Part shown: positions 1 to 5,314 of the stretch, in pieces
Layout of the letters: every line of letters begins with the position of its first letter
Position numbering within the stretch: the stretch's first letter is position 1
From: JBBSIG01 sp038232215
Lineage (GTDB): Bacteria > Actinomycetota > Thermoleophilia > Gaiellales > Gaiellaceae
DNA length: 6,539 nt
NCBI GenBank assembly: GCA_038232215.1
Contig: JBBSIG010000151.1
Coordinates: 1-6,539 of the forward strand
Direction: 5' to 3'
Translations under genes and position numbers: made by a program
The notes under the pieces: generated by a model
Told to the model about the DNA's origin: nothing
The model's database searches: none
Seen by the model: the letters and a program-made list of their open reading frames with translations, nothing else

Positions 1-1801
1 ACTCGAGGGCGTCGGACGCCGCCTCGAGCCTGTGCGCCGCGATCGTGCGCGCCTCGACACGTACCTTGCGCGCGGACTCGTAGACCGCCGTCCCGCCGAC
101 GGCGAGGGAGCGCGAGCCGTACGTGCCGAGCCCGTACGGCGCGAAGGCGGTGTCGCCGTGGATTACCTCCACGTCGTCGAACGGGACGCCGAGCTCGGAC
201 TCGATGATCTGGGACCAGGAGGTCGCGTGCCCCTGGCCGTGCGGCGACGTTCCCGTGATGACCGTGACCTTTCCCGTCGGATGGAAGCGCACCGTGCTCG
301 ACTCCCACCCCGGCGCACCGATCCCGATCGCCTTGGTGACCGAGCTCGGTGCGAGGCCGCAGACCTCGACGTACGTCGAGAGCCCGATGCCGAGATGCCG
401 CCCTTCTGCCTTCGCCTGGGCCTGCTCGCGGCGGAGCTCGTCGTACCCGACGAGCTCGAGCGCCCGGTCGAGCGTGCCCGCGTAGTCGCCGGAGTCGTAG
501 GAGAGACCGGTCGCCGTCGAGTACGGGAACTCGCCGATGAAGTTACGGCGGCGCACCTCGGCGGGATCGAGGCCGAGCCTGCGCGCGAGCAGGTCGACCA
601 GGCGCTCGATCGTGTGGGTCGCCTCGGGCCGGCCCGCCCCGCGGTAGGCGTCGGTCGGCGTCGTGTTCGTGAAGACGCAGTCGACCGTGCACGAGAAGTT
701 GGAGATGTCGTAGGCGCCCGGCGCCATGAACAGCGTCAGGTGCGGGATCGACGGCGAGAGCAACTGCAGGTAGGCGCCCATGTTCGCCACGATCCGCAGG
801 TCGAGGCCGACGATCGTGCCCTCGGCGTCCGCGTACAGCTTCGCGTAGTGCACGTGGTCGCGCCCGTGCGTGGTGGCGAGCATGTTCTCGGAGCGGCCCT
901 CGATCCACTTCACCGGGGTGCCGCCGAGCGCCTTCGACACTGCGACGGCCACGTATTCCTCGGCGTAGGTGTTGAGCTTGGACCCGAAGCCGCCGCCGAC
1001 CTCGGGCGCGATCACGCGCACCTTCGCCTCGCTCGTGCCGTTCACGACCGAGACGAACGTCTTGAGGAAGTGCGGCACCTGCGTCGAGCTGTAGAGCGTG
1101 ACCTCGCCGGTCGAGGGCGTGAACTGCGCCACGACGCCCCGGGTCTCGATCGCCACCGGGGTGAGGCGCTGGTTCACGATCCGTTGCTCGACAACGACCT
1201 CGGCGCCGGCGACGGCCTCGTCGAAGCCCTCGGTCGTGTGGGTGATCGAGCAGCAGAGGTTGCCGGGCGCGTCGTCGTGCACGAGGGGTGAGCCCTCGTC
1301 CAGCGCCCGCTCGGCGTCGACGACGGCCGGCAGCGGCTCGTACTCGACCTCGACGGCCTCCGCGCCGTCGGCGGCGGCGTAGCGACTCTCGGCCACGACG
1401 ACGGCGACGGGCTCGCCGACCATGCGCACCTTGCCCCGTGCGAGCGGCGGCCGCTCGGGTTGCCTCGCGTCGCCGGTCGGGTTCGACGCGCAGGGCACGC
1501 CGGCGCTGAACTCGAGCTCCTCGCCCGTGAAGACCGCGACCACGCCGGGCAGCTCGAGCGCGCGTGACTTCTCGACGCCGCGGATCTCCGCGTGCGCGAA
1601 CGGGCTGCGCGCGAACGCGAGGTGCAGCATGCCGGGCAGCGCGATGTCGTCGACGTAGCGCGCCTGGCCGGTGATGAGCGCGGCGTCCTCCTTGCGCAGC
1701 GTCGCGGTGCCGACGCCGCGCGTGAGCGGCGTCGTCGGCTGCTCGGGCTCCGGGAGCTGCGGCTCCATCGCCTGGAAGCCCTCCTGGGCCGGCTCGGACA
1801 T
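1..1801 (-). CDS. Molybdenum hydroxylase large subunit, form II CoxL-like (xanthine oxidase family), 3' end cut by window
   Basis: Large subunit of a molybdenum hydroxylase, which binds the molybdopterin cofactor and performs substrate hydroxylation or aldehyde oxidation. 600 codons are present; relatives have about 780-800, so roughly the last 180, including the expected catalytic Glu (GxGE region), lie beyond the window. Visible parts: a Pro/Glu-rich N-terminal extension (about residues 1-27), then RKEDAALITGQARYVDDI (36-53) opening the hammerhead domain, STQVPHF (239-245), VGGGFGSK (268-275), AYRGAGR (385-391) and GQGH (522-525). AYRGAGR marks form II: real CO dehydrogenases have AYxCSFR with the Cu/S-bound Cys, and here that position is Gly388. 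The substrate cannot be read from sequence. The start is chosen because ATG overlaps the small-subunit stop (TGATG) and lies behind a strong ribosome-binding site; Met12 is an alternative. Fold and family are certain; the substrate is unknown. Confidence 0.93.
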   Translation of the reverse strand, partial: MSEPAQEGFQAMEPQLPEPEQPTTPLTRGVGTATLRKEDAALITGQARYVDDIALPGMLHLAFARSPFAHAEIRGVEKSRALELPGVVAVFTGEELEFSAGVPCASNPTGDARQPERPPLARGKVRMVGEPVAVVVAESRYAAADGAEAVEVEYEPLPAVVDAERALDEGSPLVHDDAPGNLCCSITHTTEGFDEAVAGAEVVVEQRIVNQRLTPVAIETRGVVAQFTPSTGEVTLYSSTQVPHFLKTFVSVVNGTSEAKVRVIAPEVGGGFGSKLNTYAEEYVAVAVSKALGGTPVKWIEGRSENMLATTHGRDHVHYAKLYADAEGTIVGLDLRIVANMGAYLQLLSPSIPHLTLFMAPGAYDISNFSCTVDCVFTNTTPTDAYRGAGRPEATHTIERLVDLLARRLGLDPAEVRRRNFIGEFPYSTATGLSYDSGDYAGTLDRALELVGYDELRREQAQAKAEGRHLGIGLSTYVEVCGLAPSSVTKAIGIGAPGWESSTVRFHPTGKVTVITGTSPHGQGHATSWSQIIESELGVPFDDVEVIHGDTAFAPYGLGTYGSRSLAVGGTAVYESARKVRVEARTIAAHRLEAASDALE

Positions 1802-2271
1802 CAGGCCCTCACCTCCTGTGCCGCCGCCTGCACGGCCTCGACGATGTTGTGATAGCCCGTGCAGCGGCAGAGGTTGCCCTCGAGCCCCTCCCGGATCTCC
1901 TCGTCCGTCGGGCTCGGCCACTGCTCGAGCACCGCGGTCGCCGCCATGATCATCCCCGGTGTGCAGAAGCCGCACTGCAGCGCGTGCCGCTCGTGGAACG
2001 CCCGCTGCAGCGGGTGCAGCTCGCCGTTCCGCGCGAGCCCCTCGATCGTCTGCACCTCGTGGCCGTCCGCCTGGACGGCGAGGACGGTGCACGACTTGAC
2101 CGTGTCGCCGTCGAGGCGGACCGTGCAGGCGCCGCAACTCGACGTGTCGCAGCCCACGTGCGTCCCCGTGAGCCCGAGGTCGTCGCGCAGGAAGTGCACG
2201 AGCAGGAGCCTCGGCTCCACCTCCCGCTCGTACGCCCTACCGTTGACGGTGACACAGACGGCTTCGAGCAT
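1801..2271 (-). CDS. Molybdenum hydroxylase small subunit, two [2Fe-2S] clusters (CoxS-like)
   Basis: Iron-sulfur subunit that carries electrons from the molybdenum centre of the large subunit towards an FAD subunit or other acceptor. The 156 residues match the usual family length of about 155-170. The N-terminal plant-ferredoxin-like domain has Cys41, Cys46, Cys49 and Cys61 (GCDTSSCGACTV motif). The C-terminal four-helix domain has Cys100 and Cys103 (QCGFCTPGM) and Cys135 and Cys137 (NLCRCTGY). All eight cluster ligands are present, so both clusters should form. The start ATG has GAGGAGG eight bases upstream (2286-2280). The stop overlaps the large-subunit start by one base. No Tat signal is visible, as expected for a cytoplasmic subunit. 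In classical coxMSL operons the FAD subunit gene precedes this one; here a racemase-like gene does. Confidence 0.96.
   Translation of the reverse strand: MLEAVCVTVNGRAYEREVEPRLLLVHFLRDDLGLTGTHVGCDTSSCGACTVRLDGDTVKSCTVLAVQADGHEVQTIEGLARNGELHPLQRAFHERHALQCGFCTPGMIMAATAVLEQWPSPTDEEIREGLEGNLCRCTGYHNIVEAVQAAAQEVRA
1808..1817 (-). promoter_or_regulatory. Strong Shine-Dalgarno for the large-subunit gene, inside the small-subunit gene
   Basis: On the minus strand this reads AGGAGGTGAG, with nine bases (AGGAGGTGA) matching the extended anti-Shine-Dalgarno complement. It ends six bases before the ATG at 1801. It lies within the last codons of the small-subunit gene (Gln-Glu-Val-Arg-Ala). Together with the one-base TGATG overlap it supports tightly coupled, efficient translation of the large subunit and fixes its start. 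Confidence 0.75.
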
Positions 2272-2312
2272 GCTCGCTGCCTCCTCGGGGCGGAAGTCGG
2301 GCAGAAGGAGAG

Positions 2313-2341
2313 AGTCTACGACACCGCTTCGCAGCGACCAA
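2313..2341 (-). promoter_or_regulatory. Candidate promoter for the molybdenum hydroxylase genes
   Basis: In the 146-bp gap before the small-subunit gene the minus strand has TTGGTC (2341-2336), a 17-bp spacer and TAGACT (2318-2313). The -10 matches the consensus at four of six positions (TAnAnT) and the -35 only in its TTG. Transcription would begin near 2306, giving a leader of about 35 bases that contains the GAGGAGG site. The spacing is ideal but the hexamers are weak, so this is a candidate only. Confidence 0.35.
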
Positions 2342-2343
2342 GT

Positions 2344-2367
2344 GGGTCAGGCACGCCCTGCTCACCC
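2344..2367 (-). repeat. Bulged inverted repeat between the racemase-like and hydroxylase genes
   Basis: GGGTCAGG (2344-2351) can pair with CCTG (2357-2360) plus ACCC (2364-2367), giving eight base pairs with a three-base bulge and a five-base loop. It lies between the racemase-like stop (2418) and the candidate hydroxylase promoter. It may be a weak terminator for the upstream gene or an operator next to the -35 element. No T-run follows on the minus strand, so a canonical intrinsic terminator is unlikely. Chance occurrence in high-GC DNA is possible. Confidence 0.2.
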
Positions 2368-2417
2368 GCCGCCGAGCGCTCCGCGTACGGCTATCGCGCC
2401 GCCTGCACGTCTGCCCG

Positions 2418-3605
2418 TCACGCCTGCGCGGCAGGCTCGGACACCACCCCTGCCCGCAGGAGATCCTCGATCTCGTCCCGCCCGTAGCCCGCGTCGGCGA
2501 GGTAGTGCCGCGTGCCCTCGCCGAGCGCCGGAGCCGGCGTGCGGATCGAGCCGGGGCTCTCCCGGAGCTTGATCGGGACCCCGACCTGGCGGAACGCTCC
2601 CGCGGTTGCGTGCTCCTGCTCGACGACCATGCGCCGGTGAGCGAGCTGCGGATCGGATGCCGCCTCGGCGAGGTCGTTCACCGGACCTACGCACGCGTCG
2701 TGCCCTGAGAGCAGCGCCAGCCACTCGTCCCGCGCCCGGCCTCGGAAGAGCTCGCGCCAGAGCTCGACCGCGCCGGCCTCGAAGTGCGTGTGCTCGAGCT
2801 CCGGCCGACCGACCGCCGCGCAGAGCGCGACCCAGAAGCGGTCCTCGAGCGCGGCGACGGTCAGGTACGCGCCGTCGGCGCACTCGTAGACGTTGTAGCA
2901 GGGGTAGAGGCCGTTCAGAGGCATCCGGCCGCCCGAGGGGACGCCCTCCGTGGCGAAGTAGTCGCCCAGGTGGATCGAGAGCCAGGCGAAGGCGCCGTCG
3001 GTCATCGAGACGTCGACGTAGTCGCCCACGCCGGTCTCGCGGGCCCGCAGGAGCGCGGCGAGCAACCCAACCAGCGAGAGGAGCGCACCGGCTCCGAGAT
3101 CGGCGATCTGGACACCCGGGATGACCGGCGGGCCGTCGGCGGGGCTTGTGACGGACAGGATACCCGCGCGGCCGGCGTAGTTGAGGTCGTGTCCGGCCTC
3201 TCCCGCGAGCGGCCCGTCCTGTCCGTAGCCTGTGATCGAGACGTAGACGAGGCGCGGATTCACCTCGCGGAGCGCCTCGTAGCCCACCCCGAGACGGGCG
3301 AGGACGCCCGGGCGAAAGCTCTCGACCAGCGCGTCGGAGCGCCCGGCGAGCCGCTTCAGCGCCTCCACGCCGCGCCCGTCCTTCAGGTCGAGCGCGAGGG
3401 AGCGCTTGCCCCGATCGACCACCCAGCTCGCTGCGGACTCCTCACCGACCCTCGGCCTCATCCGGCGCAACGGGTCTCCGGCGCCGGGCCGCTCGACCTT
3501 GATCACCTCCGCACCGAGGTCGGCCAGGAGCGAGCCCGCGAAGCCGCCCGGCAGCAGCCGGGTGAGCTCGAGCACGCGCACGCCCTGAAGCGGTCCAGTC
3601 GCCAT
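2418..3605 (-). CDS. Alpha-methylacyl-CoA racemase-like protein, CaiB/BaiF family III
   Basis: Family III CoA enzyme of 395 residues, most likely a 2-methylacyl-CoA racemase/epimerase that converts (2R)- to (2S)-methyl-branched acyl-CoA for acyl-CoA dehydrogenases. The N-terminal Rossmann-like part begins PLQGVRVLELTRLLPG and has LADLGAEVIKVERP (27-40). All three positions I associate with the racemase active site are present: His139 in GHDLNY, Asp169 in IADLGAG and Glu254 in AALEDRFW, after a YECADG segment (240-245). The Mycobacterium tuberculosis racemase MCR uses His126, Asp156 and Glu241 in very similar contexts. DACVGPV (303-309) near the C-terminal part is also shared. Family III CoA transferases (formyl-CoA transferase type) share only the Asp, so transferase activity is the less likely alternative. 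The ATG gives a family-typical N-terminus, but no clear ribosome-binding site is visible. The neighbouring acyl-CoA dehydrogenases fit the racemase role. Confidence 0.85.
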   Translation of the reverse strand: MATGPLQGVRVLELTRLLPGGFAGSLLADLGAEVIKVERPGAGDPLRRMRPRVGEESAASWVVDRGKRSLALDLKDGRGVEALKRLAGRSDALVESFRPGVLARLGVGYEALREVNPRLVYVSITGYGQDGPLAGEAGHDLNYAGRAGILSVTSPADGPPVIPGVQIADLGAGALLSLVGLLAALLRARETGVGDYVDVSMTDGAFAWLSIHLGDYFATEGVPSGGRMPLNGLYPCYNVYECADGAYLTVAALEDRFWVALCAAVGRPELEHTHFEAGAVELWRELFRGRARDEWLALLSGHDACVGPVNDLAEAASDPQLAHRRMVVEQEHATAGAFRQVGVPIKLRESPGSIRTPAPALGEGTRHYLADAGYGRDEIEDLLRAGVVSEPAAQA

Positions 3606-3621
3606 CGTTCGCCCGGCGCCG

Positions 3622-3627
3622 ATCGTA
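3622..3627 (-). promoter_or_regulatory. Candidate -10 element for the racemase-like gene
   Basis: The minus strand reads TACGAT, four of six consensus positions, 16 bases before the ATG at 3605. Transcription would begin about 10 bases before the start codon, a very short leader that would explain the lack of a clear Shine-Dalgarno sequence. No convincing -35 hexamer was found. Confidence 0.3.
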
Positions 3628-3648
3628 GACGGGCACCGCGTGGGAGAG

Positions 3649-3660
3649 GGCGGAGCCGCC
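3649..3660. repeat. Short inverted repeat in the divergent promoter region
   Basis: GGCGG-AG-CCGCC, two five-base arms around a two-base centre, lies one base upstream of the TAGGAT element for the rightward genes and within the 68-bp divergent gap. Its position would suit a repressor operator controlling the rightward promoter. It is short and pure G/C apart from the centre, so it may be chance. Confidence 0.2.
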
Positions 3661-3661
3661 G

Positions 3662-3667
3662 TAGGAT
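3662..3667 (+). promoter_or_regulatory. Candidate leaderless -10 element for the rightward operon
   Basis: TAGGAT lies six bases before the ATG at 3674, which places the expected transcription start on or next to the A of the start codon. No Shine-Dalgarno precedes the ATG. This is the usual layout of leaderless transcripts, common in actinobacteria. No clear -35 is visible. Confidence 0.45.
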
Positions 3668-3673
3668 GGCTCG

Positions 3674-4852
3674 ATGCCTGCCTCGTCGGACCTGCTCCTC
3701 CTCGACGAGCTCCTGAGCCCCGCGGAGCGAGAGATCCGCGACCGCGTGCGCGCGTTCTGCGAGCGCGAGGTTCTCCCCGTCGCGAACGAGTGCTGGGAGC
3801 ACGGGCGGTTCCCGTTCGAGCTCGTCCGCGGGATCGCCGAGCTCGGCGTGTGCGGTGGAACCATCCGGGGCTACGGCTGTCCGGGGCTGACCGCGGTCGC
3901 GGCCGGGCTCGTGAGCATGGAGTGGGGCCGAGCCGACGGCAGCCTCGGCACGTTCTTCGGCGTGCAGTCCGGGCTCGTGATGCAGTCGATCGCTCTGCAC
4001 GGCTCGGAGGAGCAGCGGCGGCGCTGGCTCCCCCGCCTGGCCGCCTTCGACGCCATCGGTGCCTTCGCGCTCACGGAGCCCGAGCACGGCTCCGACGCGG
4101 TGCTGCTGGAGACGCGGGCGCGACGCGACGGCGACCGCTACGTCCTCGACGGGGCGAAACGCTGGATCGGCAACGCGACCTTCGCGGACGTGACGATCGT
4201 CTGGGCGCGCGGGGACGAAGGCGAGGTGGGCGGATACCTCGTCGAGCAAGGTACCCCGGGCTTCCGCGCCGAGCTCATCTCGGGCAAGGCCTCCCAGCGC
4301 TCGGTGTGGCAGGCGGAGATCTCGCTCGAGGGCTGCCGCGTCCCCGCCTCGAGCCGGCTGCCCGGCTGCCTCGGCTTCGCCGACGTGGCGCGTGTCCTCA
4401 CCGTCACACGCGACGGCATCGCGTGGCGGGCGCTCGGCCACGCGCTCGCGGCCTACGAGGCCGCGCTTACGTACGTGAGCGAGCGCCGGCAGTTCGGCCG
4501 CCCGCTCGCGGGCTTCCAGCTCGTGCAGGACAAGCTCGTGCGGATGCTCGCCGAGATCACGGGCATGCAGCTCCTCTGCCTGCGCCTGAGCCGGCTGGCC
4601 GACGAGGGGAAGCTGACGGCGCCGATGGCTTCGCTCGCGAAGCTCGCCAACGCGCGCAAGGCCCGGGCGGTGGTCGCCGACGCCCGCGACCTGCTCGGCG
4701 GGAACGGCATCCTGCTCGAGCACCACGTCGCGCGCCACCACGCCGACGTCGAGGCGCTCTACACGTTCGAGGGCACGGACCACGTGCAGACCCTGATCGT
4801 CGGCCGTGAGCTGACGGGGATCTCCGCGCTGGCGGGCGGCCGGCCGGCATGA
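3674..4852 (+). CDS. Acyl-CoA dehydrogenase, glutaryl-CoA dehydrogenase family but lacking the carboxylate-binding Arg
   Basis: FAD-dependent alpha,beta-dehydrogenase of an acyl-CoA thioester; 392 residues, normal family length. Motifs in order: VQSGLVMQSI (97-106), FALTEPEHGSD (131-141) contacting FAD and substrate, WIGNA (164-168), RRQFGRPL (271-278), DLLGGNGI (339-346) and FEGT with catalytic Glu366, followed by LIVGRELTGISAL. The C-terminal part and the VQS segment are closest to glutaryl-CoA dehydrogenase. In that enzyme Arg94 and Ser98 (human mature numbering) hold the distal carboxylate. Aligning on VQS, the equivalents here are Gly92 and Gly96, so glutaryl-CoA is an unlikely substrate and decarboxylation is not expected. 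A monocarboxylic or branched acyl-CoA is more likely. First gene of the rightward block; its stop overlaps the thioesterase start (ATGA). The start is supported by the TAGGAT element six bases upstream. Confidence 0.93.
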   Translation: MPASSDLLLLDELLSPAEREIRDRVRAFCEREVLPVANECWEHGRFPFELVRGIAELGVCGGTIRGYGCPGLTAVAAGLVSMEWGRADGSLGTFFGVQSGLVMQSIALHGSEEQRRRWLPRLAAFDAIGAFALTEPEHGSDAVLLETRARRDGDRYVLDGAKRWIGNATFADVTIVWARGDEGEVGGYLVEQGTPGFRAELISGKASQRSVWQAEISLEGCRVPASSRLPGCLGFADVARVLTVTRDGIAWRALGHALAAYEAALTYVSERRQFGRPLAGFQLVQDKLVRMLAEITGMQLLCLRLSRLADEGKLTAPMASLAKLANARKARAVVADARDLLGGNGILLEHHVARHHADVEALYTFEGTDHVQTLIVGRELTGISALAGGRPA

Positions 4853-5295
4853 GTGCCGACGAGAGCGGGCTCGACCGCCTGCTGGCCATGCTGCGCGGCG
4901 CGGCCCCGCCCCCGCCCGTGAGCGAGCTGATCGGCTTCCGTCTGGTGGCGGCCGAGCGAGGACGGACGACGTTCGAGCTGGAGGTCGGCCCGCAGCACGC
5001 GAATCCGATGGGGACGCTGCACGGGGGCGTGCTCTGCGACGTCGCCGATGCGGCGATGGGAACGGCGTGGATCTCGACGCTCGGGCCCGGCGAGACGTTC
5101 ACGACGGTCGAGCTGAAGATCAACTTCCTCCGGGCTGTTCGCACGGGAACGCTGACCGCGGAGGGAACCGTCGCCAAGGAGGGCCGAACGGTCGGCTTCA
5201 CCGAGTGCAGCGTCACCGACGCGGACGGCCGGCTGGTGGCGAAGGCCTCGAGCACGTGCCTGACGCTCCGCGGCGAGGCGGCGGCGGGGCGCTAG
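4849..5295 (+). CDS. PaaI-type hotdog-fold acyl-CoA thioesterase
   Basis: Single hotdog-domain thioesterase of 148 residues that hydrolyses an acyl-CoA to free acid and CoA in the cytoplasm. The family signature is NPMGTLHGGVLCDVADAAMG (52-71): Asn52 and His58-Gly59-Gly60 form the active-site loop, and Asp67 at the start of the central helix aligns with the catalytic Asp61 of E. coli PaaI (HGGxxxxLAD). KINFLRAVRTGTLTAEGTV (90-108) forms the following core strands. The first 25 residues are Pro/Ala-rich and poorly conserved. The ATG overlaps the upstream stop as ATGA (4849-4852), indicating translational coupling with the acyl-CoA dehydrogenase. PaaI-type enzymes often salvage CoA from dead-end aryl- or acyl-CoA; the exact substrate here is not visible. 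Confidence 0.93.
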   Translation: MSADESGLDRLLAMLRGAAPPPPVSELIGFRLVAAERGRTTFELEVGPQHANPMGTLHGGVLCDVADAAMGTAWISTLGPGETFTTVELKINFLRAVRTGTLTAEGTVAKEGRTVGFTECSVTDADGRLVAKASSTCLTLRGEAAAGR

Positions 5296-5301
5296 TAGGA
5301 C

Positions 5302-5307
5302 TAGAGT
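5302..5307 (+). promoter_or_regulatory. Candidate internal leaderless -10 element before the second acyl-CoA dehydrogenase
   Basis: TAGAGT (TAnnnT) lies seven bases before the GTG at 5315, in the 19-bp gap after the thioesterase stop. The geometry resembles the TAGGAT element at 3662 and would allow a leaderless transcript starting at the GTG. No clear -35 and no good Shine-Dalgarno are visible. Read-through from the upstream genes remains possible. Confidence 0.4.
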
Positions 5308-5314
5308 CGCCCCG

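Noticed and set aside
32..1291. Long plus-strand open frame (419 codons) opposite the large-subunit gene
   Set aside because: Its translation is Arg/Ala/Val/Asp-rich with no recognisable motif, while the minus strand carries a full set of molybdenum hydroxylase motifs. It is a typical antisense shadow in high-GC DNA.
1..1801. Calling the large and small subunits an aerobic CO dehydrogenase (coxL/coxS)
   Set aside because: The active-site loop lacks the Cu-binding Cys (AYRGAGR instead of AYxCSFR) and no coxM or coxD-G accessory genes are present.
1849..2572. Plus-strand open frames across the small-subunit gene and the gap
   Set aside because: They overlap the eight-Cys iron-sulfur subunit on the opposite strand and have no motif or ribosome-binding site.
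3503..4783. Long minus-strand open frame (426 codons) opposite the first acyl-CoA dehydrogenase
   Set aside because: Low-complexity Arg/Ala/Glu/His composition and overlap of a clearly conserved plus-strand gene and the racemase-like start; no family motifs.
3674..4852. Calling the first acyl-CoA dehydrogenase a genuine glutaryl-CoA dehydrogenase (gcdH)
   Set aside because: The positions equivalent to Arg94 and Ser98 are Gly, so the key substrate carboxylate contacts are missing.
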